A stretch of 59,322 bases of DNA from Prochlorococcus sp. AG-459-B06 (GCA_003209475.1 QCQY01000008.1:1-59322), one strand, 5' to 3'. Counted from the first letter of the stretch, positions 39,901-50,360 are shown. Numbers and translations: made by a program. The notes: generated by a model not told the origin, from the letters alone.

Positions 39901-40451
39901 TTTAATTTACTAGTTTTTGATTTCTTAAGTACTTTGAAGTTTTTATTTTTTAAGGGTATACAACTTTGCAATAAATTTTCAACCACATCGAAATCTCTCC
40001 AACCGTCAATTTGAACTGTTCTTCCATCAAGTCCTTTACTTGTTCTAAAAAATTCAGCAACATCCTCAAGCTGATTAGGAGCAATTTGATTAATACTCAC
40101 TATATTAGCCTGCCTAGGATTAGCTATAGGCACACATAAAAGTTTTCCATCATATGCACCACAATCATGCATATCCAAAACTCCAATGGGTCTAGCTTTT
40201 ATTAAACAACCAGCAAAAGTAGGCTCATCCATTATCACCATTGCATCGAGAGGAGCTCCATCATCAGCAAGGGTATTTGGGATAAAACCATAATCAAAAG
40301 GGTACCTCACTGAAGAATGCAATATTCTGTCTAATGCCATTATTCCTGCATCAGAGCAATATTCATATTTATTCCTACTCCCTGCAGGTATTTCAACAAC
40401 AATATTTACTAATCCATTCATTGGAGATGGAGGTATTGAACTAAGGTCCAT
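39897..40451 (-). CDS. ppa: Inorganic pyrophosphatase, family I, with altered active site
   Basis: Family I soluble pyrophosphatase of 184 residues, cyanobacterial type (MDLSSIPPSP). Most active-site residues are present: VVEIPAG, NKYEY, Asp64 and Asp69 in DDGAPLD, Asp96 and Asp101 in MHDCGAYDGK. The residue equivalent to E. coli Asp67, thought to be the general base, is Ala66, and the residue equivalent to Tyr141 is Ser138. The freshwater Synechocystis enzyme, as I recall it, keeps both. A second, intact ppa lies at 55197. Whether this one is still fully active is uncertain. Confidence 0.9.
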   Translation of the reverse strand: MDLSSIPPSPMNGLVNIVVEIPAGSRNKYEYCSDAGIMALDRILHSSVRYPFDYGFIPNTLADDGAPLDAMVIMDEPTFAGCLIKARPIGVLDMHDCGAYDGKLLCVPIANPRQANIVSINQIAPNQLEDVAEFFRTSKGLDGRTVQIDGWRDFDVVENLLQSCIPLKNKNFKVLKKSKTSKLN

Positions 40452-40695
40452 CTTTTTTAAAATCGTGATTATGAATTATCTCGTTCCCTTGAGATAAAGG
40501 TCTTCCAATTAAAATGCTTATTGAAGGTAAAAAAATTGTCAAAAAGGCAAAAATAATACCTAAAGACGTTATTGATAAACTCCTTATACTTAAGGGGTCA
40601 TCATCATCTCTTTCAAAATCACTTCGAGCAGAATCATGAGAAGATTCTTCGCTTGATTTACTTTGAATAAACTGCTTTGATTTCGTGTAACTCAA
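40441..40695 (-). CDS. Small single-TM protein, unknown
   Basis: 84 residues: a Ser/Glu/Asp-rich N-terminal tail (1-35) including FERDDDDPLSIRSLSITSLG, one membrane segment (LGIIFAFLTIFLPSISILIG, about 45-65) and a short C-terminal tail. No known family. Overlaps ppa by 11 bases on the same strand, so it is likely cotranscribed with ppa and the ArsC-like gene. ATG start MSYTKSKQFIQ. Confidence 0.7.
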   Translation of the reverse strand: MSYTKSKQFIQSKSSEESSHDSARSDFERDDDDPLSIRSLSITSLGIIFAFLTIFLPSISILIGRPLSQGNEIIHNHDFKKDGP

Positions 40696-40791
40696 GAACT
40701 CTTAATTGGTAAAGATTAAGGAGATAATTAAACATCATTATCCTACATTCAAAATGTCAATAAATCAAAACATTGATTAGTAACTTTTTAA

Positions 40792-41142
40792 TTACTCTTT
40801 TTCTAGCAAAGACCTAATAGATTTTAGTTCCTCTAATATTTGCACCAGTATATTTTGAGCAGCGGAGGAAGGTGAATTAAAGACCTCTACAGTAACCTCC
40901 TTGATTCTTAAAATATCTTTTGCAAATCTTGCTACTTCATTAGGATGAAACTTTAAAGGATCTTTTTGATCAGTTCTAAATTCGGGATTTAATTTTCTTG
41001 GATTAAAGCTAGGGTTTAGATTTCTTAAATCTGTATTTGTATACCTATAGACAGAAGCTCTTGATCTGTTTAGGAATTTTTGAACTTCATCAATACCTAC
41101 TAATTCCTCTTCGCTAGAAATATTGGAATCTATATTTTCCAT
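40792..41142 (-). CDS. Small putative HTH DNA-binding protein
   Basis: 116 residues. LVGIDEVQKFLNRSRASVYRYT (about 14-35) reads as a helix-turn-helix of the excisionase/MerR-like type, and the last 20 residues (LVQILEELKSIRSLLEKE) as an amphipathic, coiled-coil-like dimerisation helix. No membrane or signal segment. Function is unknown; a DNA-binding regulator is inferred. A 41-base palindrome lies 20 bases upstream of the start codon, in the spacer shared with proS, and may be its own operator. ATG start MENIDSNISSEEE. Confidence 0.7.
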   Translation of the reverse strand: MENIDSNISSEEELVGIDEVQKFLNRSRASVYRYTNTDLRNLNPSFNPRKLNPEFRTDQKDPLKFHPNEVARFAKDILRIKEVTVEVFNSPSSAAQNILVQILEELKSIRSLLEKE

Positions 41143-41161
41143 AAACTTAAGAAAATGTTTT

Positions 41162-41202
41162 AGTAATGATGAACTTTTTAAAAAAGTTTGAACTTCATTA
41201 CT
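41162..41202. promoter_or_regulatory. 41-base imperfect palindrome between HTH gene and proS
   Basis: Outer arms AGTAATGA (41162-41169) and TCATTACT (41195-41202) pair perfectly, as do inner arms AACTTTTT (41172-41179) and AAAAAGTT (41181-41188). It also contains TGAACTT twice (41170 and 41189, 19 bases apart). It lies in the divergent spacer, 20 bases upstream of the HTH gene, so it may be an operator that the HTH protein binds. A transcript hairpin in the leader of that gene is the alternative. Confidence 0.5.
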
Positions 41203-41316
41203 GAAAAAGTTAGCAGAAACAATATTTTTAGACTAGCCGCGTTGAGGGACTCAAGACACTTTAAATTATTTTTTCATCTTAATTGATAAAATTAAATATT
41301 ATTAAGGATTTTTTGT

Positions 41317-43119
41317 ATGCGCGTGACAACCTCATTTCCTCTGGGGACACTTCGTGACACACCTTCTGAAGCTGAGATTGTTTCACATCAATTACTTTTA
41401 AAAGCTGGGTATATTCGCAGAGTTAACAGCGGTATTTATGCATACATGCCAATAATGCTTAGAGTTATTGAAAAAATATCCGCAATAATAGAGAGAGAAC
41501 TTAATAGTATTGGTTGTACAAAATTACTATTGCCCCAACTTCATCCCGCAGATTTATGGAGAAAAAGTGAAAGGTGGGAAGGATATACTGCAGGGGAAGG
41601 AATAATGTTTAATCTCAAAGATAGACAAGGTAAAGAATTTGGTTTAGCACCAACTCACGAAGAGGTAATCACGAGTATTGCATCAGAGACCATCAACTCC
41701 TATAAGCAATTACCTCAATGTTTTTATCAAATTCAGACAAAATTTAGAGATGAAATAAGACCAAGGTTTGGATTGATGAGAAGTAGAGAATTTATAATGA
41801 AAGATGGTTATTCTTTTCATTCTTCAGAAAACGATTTGGCTTCTTTCTATGAAAAGGTAGGCAATGCTTATGAAAATATTTTTAAATCTTGTGGACTGCA
41901 GACAGTAGGGGTTGAAGCTGATAGTGGAGCAATTGGCGGTGCATCATCTAAAGAATTTATGGTCACTGCTGATGCTGGGGAGGATTCTATTTTGTTTACA
42001 CAAAGTGGATCTTATGCTGCCAATATTGAAAAAGCTGTTTCTTTACCCTCTCAACCTATTCCACTAAAAGATAATATTGCAGAGTGGTTGGAAACACCTA
42101 ATCAAAAAAAAATCCTAGAAGTTTGCGATAATAACAATTTAGACCCTAGTCAGATTATTAAAGTAGTAGTATTCCTTGCACAGTTCGAAGGTGATTTTGA
42201 AGTCCCAATTCTTGCATGCATAAGAGGTGATCAACACATTAATGAAGTAAAGCTTTTTAACTTAATCAATAAACTTCATAATTTCAATCTGCTTAATCTT
42301 AAAAAGATTGAAGACAAAAATATTATCGAAAAAAATTTAGTTGACTTTCCCTTAGGTTTTATAGGACCAGATTTAGATGATAAAACTATTAAAGCTAGTT
42401 CTAATTGGAATAAAAAATGGACAAGAATAATTGATCATTCTGCAAATGACCTTTCGAAGTTTATAAGTGGTGGGAATAAAGTGAATTTCCATAAAGTTTT
42501 TCAAGAATTTTCTTTTGCTACGAAAGAATATCTAATTGGGGATATCAGAAATGCCAAAAAAGGAGATAGAATAAATATCGACAATAATGAGGAATTGAAA
42601 GAAAAAAAAGGTATCGAAATTGGACATATTTTCCAGCTAGGTCAAAAATACAGTGAAAAATTAAATGCAAAGTTCACTGATAAGGATGGTCAGTTAAAAA
42701 ATTTATGGATGGGTTGTTATGGAATTGGAGTGACAAGAATAGCTCAAGCTGCAATCGAACAGAATCATGATCAAAAGGGCATTTGTTGGCCTATCCAGAT
42801 TTCTCCTTTTAAAGTTATTATTATTCCAACAAACCTAAAAGATCCTATTCAAAGTGACCTTACTGAGCAAATCTATAATAACTTTTTAATTAATAAAATT
42901 GATGTCCTTCTTGATGATAGAAACGATAGAGCTGGAGTTAAATTTAAAGACGCAGAATTAATTGGAATTCCTTTTCAGATAATTATTGGAAGAGATTCTA
43001 TTAACAAAGAAGTAGAACTTTTATCAAGAACAAATAATACTAAGTTTAAAATTAGTACTGATAAATTGTTGGAAACATTTATTTCGGAATCAGAAATAAT
43101 GTACAATAAAAAGTCTTAA
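41317..43119 (+). CDS. proS: Prolyl-tRNA synthetase
   Basis: Charges tRNA-Pro; 600 residues, bacterial type with an inserted editing domain (about 220-410) between class II motifs 2 and 3. The N-terminus has RVNSGIYAYMPIMLRV and PTHEEVI; FRDEIRPRFGLMRSREFIMKD is motif 2; GCYGIGVTRIAQAAIEQ is motif 3; the anticodon-binding domain (about 500-600) has DDRNDRAGVKFKDAELIGIPF. ATG start MRVTTSFPLGTL. A terminator-like hairpin overlaps the stop codon. Confidence 0.97.
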   Translation: MRVTTSFPLGTLRDTPSEAEIVSHQLLLKAGYIRRVNSGIYAYMPIMLRVIEKISAIIERELNSIGCTKLLLPQLHPADLWRKSERWEGYTAGEGIMFNLKDRQGKEFGLAPTHEEVITSIASETINSYKQLPQCFYQIQTKFRDEIRPRFGLMRSREFIMKDGYSFHSSENDLASFYEKVGNAYENIFKSCGLQTVGVEADSGAIGGASSKEFMVTADAGEDSILFTQSGSYAANIEKAVSLPSQPIPLKDNIAEWLETPNQKKILEVCDNNNLDPSQIIKVVVFLAQFEGDFEVPILACIRGDQHINEVKLFNLINKLHNFNLLNLKKIEDKNIIEKNLVDFPLGFIGPDLDDKTIKASSNWNKKWTRIIDHSANDLSKFISGGNKVNFHKVFQEFSFATKEYLIGDIRNAKKGDRINIDNNEELKEKKGIEIGHIFQLGQKYSEKLNAKFTDKDGQLKNLWMGCYGIGVTRIAQAAIEQNHDQKGICWPIQISPFKVIIIPTNLKDPIQSDLTEQIYNNFLINKIDVLLDDRNDRAGVKFKDAELIGIPFQIIIGRDSINKEVELLSRTNNTKFKISTDKLLETFISESEIMYNKKS

Positions 43120-43135
43120 GGCTTATTTTTTTTTG
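43111..43135 (+). terminator. Intrinsic-terminator-like hairpin overlapping the proS stop codon
   Basis: AAGTC pairs with GGCTT (one G-U pair) around a TTAA loop, and nine T residues follow. The TAA stop of proS lies in the loop region. The stem is short, so termination may be partial. psb27 starts 12 bases later with a GGGAG ribosome-binding sequence inside the spacer. Confidence 0.4.
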
Positions 43136-43146
43136 GGAGCTAAGTT

Positions 43147-43584
43147 ATGTTATTGAAATGGACATCAAAATTATTTTTAAAAAATCTCACCGAAGCTATA
43201 TCTTTTTCAATATCCTTAATTATTGTTTTTACACTATTTAGTTCCCCTTCTATAGCTGCAAAAACTTCTATGACAGGTGACTATACTAAAGATACCATTT
43301 CAGTTGTTAAAACACTACAAACAGCTGTTGATACTCCAAAAGATTCTCCAAATAAAGATGAAGTAAGAAGTGAGGCTCTTACCCTTATAACTGACTATAT
43401 TTCCAGATACAGAAATAGAGGGATGGTGAATAAAACACAATCATTTACCACCATGCAAACAGCATTAAATGCTATGGCAGGGCATTACAAAAACTTTGCA
43501 AGTAGGCCTTTACCAGATAAACTTAAGGAGCGTTTAACCAAAGAATTTTCTCTTGCTGAAAAAATGGTTTTAAGAGAAAGTTGA
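43147..43584 (+). CDS. psb27: Photosystem II assembly protein Psb27
   Basis: Luminal photosystem II biogenesis/repair factor that binds CP43. 145 residues: a signal peptide (about 1-38, hydrophobic AISFSISLIIVFTLFSSPSIA), then the Psb27 four-helix bundle with YTKDTISVVKTLQTAV, DYISRYRNR and FTTMQTALNAMAGHYKNF. Unlike the lipidated Synechocystis protein there is no lipobox Cys, and indeed no Cys anywhere, so it is probably a soluble luminal protein here. ATG start at 43147 with upstream GGGAG. Confidence 0.92.
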   Translation: MLLKWTSKLFLKNLTEAISFSISLIIVFTLFSSPSIAAKTSMTGDYTKDTISVVKTLQTAVDTPKDSPNKDEVRSEALTLITDYISRYRNRGMVNKTQSFTTMQTALNAMAGHYKNFASRPLPDKLKERLTKEFSLAEKMVLRES

Positions 43585-43605
43585 TACAATTCATTTACTT
43601 TTTAA

Positions 43606-44976
<1,371 letters not shown>

Positions 44977-44991
44977 TTTAGTTTCAAATCA

Positions 44992-46011
44992 ATGAGGGGA
45001 TCCTTTAGACATTTTGAACATAATAAAAAGGTTGATCTCATTGGTCTAGGCAACGCAATAGTAGATATTATTGTAAATATTGAAGATCACTTTCTTAAGA
45101 TAAATAATCTGGACAAAGGATCAATGAACCTTATTAATTCTGATGAATCTCAGAGATTGTTAGAAAATTGCAAAGTCATCAAACAAATATCAGGTGGGTC
45201 CTCAGCAAATACCGTTGTTTGTTTAGCAGAATTAGGTAATTATGTGCAGTTTATTGGTAGGGTGAAAAATGATCAATTTGGGAATTTCTTTTCTAACGAT
45301 ATAAAAAAAAGTAAAACCATATTTAATACTCCACCAACTATTGAGGGTGCTTCAACAGCTCATTCAATCATTTTAATTACACCTGATGCACAAAGAACTA
45401 TGTGCACTTATCTAGGAGCCTCTGTAGAGTTTGAACCAAAAGACATAGATTTTAGTGTACTTAAGGAAAGTAAATACTTGTATTTAGAAGGGTATTTATG
45501 GGACAGCGAATTAGCTAAAAATGCTTTTCTTAAAGCCGCTCAAATTGCGAAACAATCCAATACAAAAATAATTCTTTCATTGTCTGATTCATTTTGTGTA
45601 GATAGACATCGAGAGAGTTTCTTAGAATTAATTGATAATTATGTAGACATAGTTTTTTGTAATGAATCCGAGGTGTTGAGTCTATTTAAAAAGGATAAAT
45701 TAGCAAACTGCCAAGGTGACCTCTCTTCACTTTGCGAATTAGTCGTAGTAACTTTAGGTAGCAATGGTTCTCTCATAATTAATAACAATGATATTGAAGT
45801 AATAAAGTCAATGACTAAGGGAAAAGTTATTGATACTACAGGAGCAGGAGATATTTATGCAGGAGGATTTATTCATGGATTAATAAAAAATTATTCCCTC
45901 AAAAAATGCGGAGAGATAGGTTCAATTTGTGCTGGGCAAATAATTACACAATTAGGATCTAGATCCAATATAGATTTTAGAGAGTTAATTAAGAGAAATT
46001 TAATCAAATAG
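44992..46011 (+). CDS. PfkB-family carbohydrate/nucleoside kinase
   Basis: Ribokinase-fold sugar or nucleoside kinase of 339 residues. N-terminal GLGNAIVDIIVNIEDHFL and GGSSANTVVCLAELGNYVQFIGRV; C-terminal DTTGAGDIYAGGFIHGL with the catalytic Asp and anion hole. Similar proteins are annotated as adenosine kinase or generic PfkB kinase. Its place directly after purA would suit a purine nucleoside, but that is inference. ATG start MRGSFRHFEHNKK. Ends in an 8-base overlap with the convergent cutA. Confidence 0.88.
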   Translation: MRGSFRHFEHNKKVDLIGLGNAIVDIIVNIEDHFLKINNLDKGSMNLINSDESQRLLENCKVIKQISGGSSANTVVCLAELGNYVQFIGRVKNDQFGNFFSNDIKKSKTIFNTPPTIEGASTAHSIILITPDAQRTMCTYLGASVEFEPKDIDFSVLKESKYLYLEGYLWDSELAKNAFLKAAQIAKQSNTKIILSLSDSFCVDRHRESFLELIDNYVDIVFCNESEVLSLFKKDKLANCQGDLSSLCELVVVTLGSNGSLIINNNDIEVIKSMTKGKVIDTTGAGDIYAGGFIHGLIKNYSLKKCGEIGSICAGQIITQLGSRSNIDFRELIKRNLIK

Positions 46012-46309
46012 TCTTGTTGATCCAATCATAATATTTCATCTCACAATAGTATTTTTTGTAAATAATTTGTGGGACATCATATGTAGAAATTTTATTTAAG
46101 AACTCAATTAGATCATCTTTAAATTCTGGTTTACTTTTTATTGTAATTTCAAACTCTTTAGTTTCTTCAATATCATCGTCCCACTTATAGATTGAAAAAA
46201 TTTGCTTTATCGAAACACAAGCTGCAAGTTTATTTCGTATAAGTAATTTAGCCATTCGCAAAGCATTTGCTTTACTTGATTCAGTTGTGATCATAACTAA
46301 TATTTCCAT
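46004..46309 (-). CDS. cutA: Divalent-ion tolerance protein CutA
   Basis: Small trimeric PII-like ferredoxin-fold protein of 101 residues linked to divalent metal tolerance. The family motifs are visible: ALRMAKLLIRNKLAACVSI, SIYKWDDDIEETKEFEITIKS and TYDVPQIIYKKY. ATG start MEILVMITTESS. It is 14 bases downstream of cobK on the same strand; any functional link is unclear. Confidence 0.93.
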   Translation of the reverse strand: MEILVMITTESSKANALRMAKLLIRNKLAACVSIKQIFSIYKWDDDIEETKEFEITIKSKPEFKDDLIEFLNKISTYDVPQIIYKKYYCEMKYYDWINKTI

Positions 46310-46322
46310 AATGAATTAAACA

Positions 46323-47120
46323 TCAATATTTTTTAATTATGTGATTTATCAAATTGTGGTATTGATTAAAAGAGCAAGAATAATCATTTTTAACTTTCGG
46401 CCTTTTTACCAAAAATAACTTCATTTTACTTACAGAAACTATACTCTCCCAGTTTTTCTGGGAATAACTTCCAGATTCTCTGCATAGAATATAATCTATC
46501 TCCCAAAAATCACAAAGTGTTTTTTCTAAAATACTTTTATTATTTTTACTCGGTTCAAGTATCGCTATGTTTGAATTTTTAATACATGATCCAAAAGCTT
46601 TAGTTATGCTTTCATAAGTCGGAAGCACCCTTGTAAATACATTTGCTTTACGATTGATATAAAAATTAGCTGTATCGTTAAGAAATCTTGATCCTATTGC
46701 CAGAAGAATATTCTTATTTTTTAGATCAACGTTATTTATATCCTTTAAATCATCAATATAAAAAAAATTATTAGTGTTATTAATTAGAGATTTCCTCTCA
46801 AATAGTAAGAGAGGTATATTAATCTCTTTACATCCATCATTAAGATTTTTAGAAATTATCACGGCAAACGGGTGAGTAGCATCGACAACGCATGTGATTT
46901 TATTTTTTTTTATGAAATTAATTATTTGATCTTTATTTTTTAATCTACCCGTAATGATATGTAACTTTGGATTTCCATTATAAGCTTGCCCTGCTTTATA
47001 AGTTAAAACACTTGCAAAAACTGAATAATTAAGTTCAAGAAGCCTATTAGCTATTACAGGTCCATCAGAAGTTCCTGATAGGATCCAAACATTTTTATAG
47101 CAATTTTCTGGATTCTGCAT
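46323..47120 (-). CDS. cobK: Precorrin-6A reductase (CobK/CbiJ)
   Basis: Reduces precorrin-6A in cobalamin synthesis. 265 residues. WILSGTSDGPVIANRLL is the NADPH-binding N-terminus, VVDATHPFAVIISKNL is the second conserved block, and the C-terminal LCRESG block is also typical. The conserved ATHPFA is diagnostic of CobK/CbiJ. ATG start MQNPENCYKNVW. It is divergent from ssb with 28 bases between. With cobO at 29383 it shows that the pathway is present, though spread through the genome. Confidence 0.93.
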   Translation of the reverse strand: MQNPENCYKNVWILSGTSDGPVIANRLLELNYSVFASVLTYKAGQAYNGNPKLHIITGRLKNKDQIINFIKKNKITCVVDATHPFAVIISKNLNDGCKEINIPLLLFERKSLINNTNNFFYIDDLKDINNVDLKNKNILLAIGSRFLNDTANFYINRKANVFTRVLPTYESITKAFGSCIKNSNIAILEPSKNNKSILEKTLCDFWEIDYILCRESGSYSQKNWESIVSVSKMKLFLVKRPKVKNDYSCSFNQYHNLINHIIKKY

Positions 47121-47148
47121 CAGTATGTCTTTAATTAAATAGTAAGTA

Positions 47149-47574
47149 ATGAATCATTGTTTAATTCAGGCGGTCATTAATAGCGCTCCCCAAATGAGGT
47201 ATACCAAAGAAAACCAAACTCCAATTGCAGAAATGATTGTTAATTTTAAAGGATTACGTAGTGAAGATCCAACCAGAGATCTCAAGATCATAGGATGGGG
47301 AAATATTGCCCAAGGAATGGTAGATGAACTAAAGGAGGGGCAAAATATAGTTGTGGAGGGACGTCTAAAGATGAATTCTGTCACTAGAAAAGACGGAACG
47401 AAAGAAAAACAACCAGAACTAACAGCTTCAAAGATTCATCAAATATCCCCAGTTGACGTTATAAGGTCTGATCAAAAGGAAAATAATGAGTCATTTGAAA
47501 ATAAAGAAAGCACCAAAAAATCTAGTTGGGATAGTTCACCCTTAGTACCCGAAGTTGACGAAATACCTTTTTAA
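47149..47574 (+). CDS. ssb: Single-stranded DNA-binding protein (SSB family)
   Basis: One OB-fold, 141 residues: CLIQAVINSAPQMRYTKENQTPIAEMIV at the N-terminus, IIGWGNIAQGMVDELKEGQNIVVEGRL and the TASKIHQI strand, then an acidic/Ser-rich tail ending VDEIPF. The tip resembles the canonical DDDIPF that recruits repair and replication proteins, so it is a functional SSB, probably a tetramer. ATG start MNHCLIQAVINS. It converges with the 60-residue unknown protein (47576). Confidence 0.93.
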   Translation: MNHCLIQAVINSAPQMRYTKENQTPIAEMIVNFKGLRSEDPTRDLKIIGWGNIAQGMVDELKEGQNIVVEGRLKMNSVTRKDGTKEKQPELTASKIHQISPVDVIRSDQKENNESFENKESTKKSSWDSSPLVPEVDEIPF

Positions 47575-47575
47575 A

Positions 47576-47758
47576 TCAAATATCAACATTATTTTCTTGA
47601 ACACTTATAATTAATTTGCTTATTTTTCTTTCAAGTGCAGCAAGTTCGCTTCTGATTTCTGGCCATTTACCTTTATCAAGATTTTCTAATAGCCATGCTC
47701 TATCCTCATCAAGTTTAAAAATTAAATCTGCTTGATTTGCAGTATTAGGATCTTGCAT
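47576..47758 (-). CDS. Small conserved hypothetical protein
   Basis: 60 residues, acidic, helical: MQDPNTANQADLIFKLDEDRAWLLENLDKG then WPEIRSELAALERKISKLI. It has no signal or membrane segment. The charge pattern and heptad-like leucines suggest a helical hairpin or coiled coil. The gene fills the space between convergent ssb and divergent DUF2854, supporting that it is real. Function unknown. Confidence 0.65.
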   Translation of the reverse strand: MQDPNTANQADLIFKLDEDRAWLLENLDKGKWPEIRSELAALERKISKLIISVQENNVDI

Positions 47759-47800
47759 AATACTTGTTAGTTCATTTAAAACTCATTCTACTAAATCAAA

Positions 47801-48331
47801 ATGAAGAAATACTTTTCACCTGGAAACTTAATAGTAACCGCAGGGGGTATATTAGCTTTTGTTGGAATGACTGCTTATTTTACAGACTCAGTAAATTTAA
47901 GTGTACCTACTTTTTTTTATGGAGTACCTATTTTTCTAATTGGATTAGGTTTAAAGACTTCCGAAATACCTCCTGTAGAGTTATTTGACAAGACAAATTT
48001 TGCGACAAATAAATTTAATAGACCAAAAGAATTAACAGAACTAGTTAAAGATGTTACAAGATGGAGGTATGGAATAAAAGCTCATCTTGAATCTTCATTA
48101 GAATCTTTAAATTTGTGGGACGAGGATAATCCCCCTCAACTTAAAGAAATAGAAGAAATTACAAAGGAAGAAAAAAATGGTATCAGAATGCGTTTCGAAT
48201 TAAACGCTGTCCCTCTAGAAAAATGGATTGAAAAACAAGAAAGATTAAACAGGTTTTTCGTCAAAGGTCTTGAATCAGAATTTATTATCGACGATAATAA
48301 AAAAGAATTTGATTTTATTCTCTTTTATTGA
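47801..48331 (+). CDS. DUF2854-type cyanobacterial membrane protein
   Basis: 176 residues with two membrane segments (about 10-25 and 38-50, NLIVTAGGILAFVGMTAYF and VPTFFYGVPIFLIGLGL) and a soluble C-terminal region containing LVKDVTRWRYGIKAHLESSLESL. It matches the cyanobacterial/plastid family I remember as DUF2854, function unknown. ATG start MKKYFSPGNLIVT. It is followed by argB after 64 bases. Confidence 0.8.
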   Translation: MKKYFSPGNLIVTAGGILAFVGMTAYFTDSVNLSVPTFFYGVPIFLIGLGLKTSEIPPVELFDKTNFATNKFNRPKELTELVKDVTRWRYGIKAHLESSLESLNLWDEDNPPQLKEIEEITKEEKNGIRMRFELNAVPLEKWIEKQERLNRFFVKGLESEFIIDDNKKEFDFILFY

Positions 48332-48395
48332 ATATAGGGATATATTTGTAAAAACCTAATTTCTTAATTCAATCAAGTTTTAATGATTTTCAATA

Positions 48396-49247
48396 ATGAA
48401 TGATTCTCAAAGAGTATCAATATTAAGCGAAGCACTTCCATACATACAAAGTTTTTCAGGTAGAAAAATTGTTATCAAGTATGGTGGTTCTGTTATGGAA
48501 GATGATGATTTAAAAAATGCTTTTTTTAGAGACATAGCACTTTTATCAACAGTGGGGGTTTGTCCGATAGTAATTCATGGAGGTGGACCTGAAATTAATT
48601 ATTGGTTAAAGAAACTAGAAATATCTCCTAAATTCGAAAATGGATTAAGAATTACTGATCAAAAAACAATGGAAATTGTCGAGATGGTTCTAATGGGTAG
48701 AGTTAACAAACAAATTGTAAAAGGCATTAATAAAACTGGATCCTTGGCTGTAGGAATATCAGGTCTTGATGGAAACTTAATTCAATCCAGAGAATTAGGA
48801 GATGGGAGCCATGGGTTGGTGGGAGAAGTTACAAAAATCAATCCTGAAATATTAGATCCCCTTATATCTAAGGGATATATCCCTATTATTTCTAGTATTG
48901 GATCAACCTTGGAGGGTATTTCCCATAACATTAATGCAGATTTTGTTGCTGGAGAAATTGCTGCTGCAATAAATGCAGAAAAACTTATTCTTCTAACTGA
49001 TACTCAAGGGATTTTAAAAGAAAAAGATAACAAAAATAGTCTTGTTGAGAAAACTAATCTCAAAGAGGCAAGAGATTTTATTGATAAAAAAATTGTGACT
49101 GAAGGTATGATTCCAAAGACAGAATGCTGTATAAGAGCTTTAGCACAAGGAGTCAAAGCAGCTCACATAATTGATGGAAGAATAGAGCATTCACTACTTC
49201 TTGAGATTTTTACAAATTCCGGAATAGGTACAATGATAATCGCCTAA
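48396..49247 (+). CDS. argB: Acetylglutamate kinase
   Basis: Second step of arginine synthesis, phosphorylating N-acetylglutamate. 283 residues: [37 protein letters not shown]-type [19 protein letters not shown] and [27 protein letters not shown]. In cyanobacteria the PII protein GlnB activates this enzyme in nitrogen-replete cells. ATG start [13 protein letters not shown]. The DUF3153-like gene follows after 3 bases. Confidence 0.97.
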   Translation: MNDSQRVSILSEALPYIQSFSGRKIVIKYGGSVMEDDDLKNAFFRDIALLSTVGVCPIVIHGGGPEINYWLKKLEISPKFENGLRITDQKTMEIVEMVLMGRVNKQIVKGINKTGSLAVGISGLDGNLIQSRELGDGSHGLVGEVTKINPEILDPLISKGYIPIISSIGSTLEGISHNINADFVAGEIAAAINAEKLILLTDTQGILKEKDNKNSLVEKTNLKEARDFIDKKIVTEGMIPKTECCIRALAQGVKAAHIIDGRIEHSLLLEIFTNSGIGTMIIA

Positions 49248-49250
49248 CCT

Positions 49251-50360
49251 ATGAAAACCTATTTGCAAGTTTTAGAAACAGTAGAACTTGCTTTAGCTAA
49301 AGGTGAGTATCATTATTGTATTGAATTTCTTTTACCCTTAATCGAATCATTTCCTTTGTCAAGTAAAGAGGGAGTGAATTTAAGAACATTCTTAATTACT
49401 GCTCTTTGTGGTGTCAACAAAAAGGAAGAGGCTAAAAGGTTTTGTAAAGAACTTCTAAAATCTTACGATAATAAGACGAGAGAAAATGCAAAATATTTGA
49501 TGGAAGTTATAGACTCTCCTGACATTAAAAAGCCAGAAAATTGGAACGTACAGTTTGAAAGCGACCCATCACTAAATAAAAAATCTCTTAATTCGCTGCG
49601 CAAAAAAAAAGAAGTATTGAAGAAAAAGAAATTTATTAATGTAACTCAGACTCCAACTGGCGAAACGAAGCCCTTTCAGAAAGGTTTTTCACTGATCATT
49701 TTTTTAATACTATTATTATTAATTCCACTTTTAAGTGGCTGCGTTAAAGTTGAGGATACCCTTGATCTTAGTGAATTTGATTCAATAGCCAATAATCTTG
49801 TGATAGAAAGTAAATACATAAAGAAATTTCCTTGGCAATTAAAATTTGAAGAGAAGATGAAAGATATTTTCCCTGACGCAGAAATTGAACAAGACGAATC
49901 AACCTTTTCTTTGAAGCATAAAAATCTCAATCTAGAAGATACAAAGCAAGTTCTTAAAATCACCCAAAATATAGCTGGAGAGTTAGCGGGAGAATCAACA
50001 AATATAGAAATACATAACACTCAAAAAAACTTTATTTTTTTTAAAAAATACTTTTACAGGTTAGATTTAGATCTAAATTCTATTCAAGGTATTGATAATT
50101 TAGAACTCAATTTCAAAATTATTCACCCTAATAAAGCTACCTTTACTAATAAAAATAATTCAAATTTAGAAATCACAAAAAACCTTATAATTTGGAATTT
50201 AAATCAAGGGCAGATAAATAGTCTTGAATTTTCTTTCTGGAGCCTCAATAAACTTTTAATTGGGATTTCTACTATTTTAATAATTATAATAGTGGCCTAT
50301 TTATTAAGATTTTATAGATTTAAATTAGGTACAGATTTACCTCAACTTCCATCAAAGTAA
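49251..50360 (+). CDS. DUF3153-like membrane protein
   Basis: 369 residues. The N-terminal part (1-130) is a helical soluble region (LQVLETVELALAKGEYHYCIEFLLPLI, KKEEAKRFCKELLKSY), TPR-like. An internal membrane segment (LIIFLILLLLIPLLSG, about 149-164) is followed by the lipobox-like SGCVKVEDTLDLS, typical of DUF3153. A C-terminal TM (about 337-353) ends in a short basic tail. The fused N-terminal region is unusual for a lipoprotein-type domain. Function unknown. Confidence 0.78.
   Translation: MKTYLQVLETVELALAKGEYHYCIEFLLPLIESFPLSSKEGVNLRTFLITALCGVNKKEEAKRFCKELLKSYDNKTRENAKYLMEVIDSPDIKKPENWNVQFESDPSLNKKSLNSLRKKKEVLKKKKFINVTQTPTGETKPFQKGFSLIIFLILLLLIPLLSGCVKVEDTLDLSEFDSIANNLVIESKYIKKFPWQLKFEEKMKDIFPDAEIEQDESTFSLKHKNLNLEDTKQVLKITQNIAGELAGESTNIEIHNTQKNFIFFKKYFYRLDLDLNSIQGIDNLELNFKIIHPNKATFTNKNNSNLEITKNLIIWNLNQGQINSLEFSFWSLNKLLIGISTILIIIIVAYLLRFYRFKLGTDLPQLPSK

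Noticed and set aside
41162-41202. Palindrome as terminator of a gene
   Set aside because: It lies between two divergent starts, so no gene ends there. Operator or leader structure is more likely.
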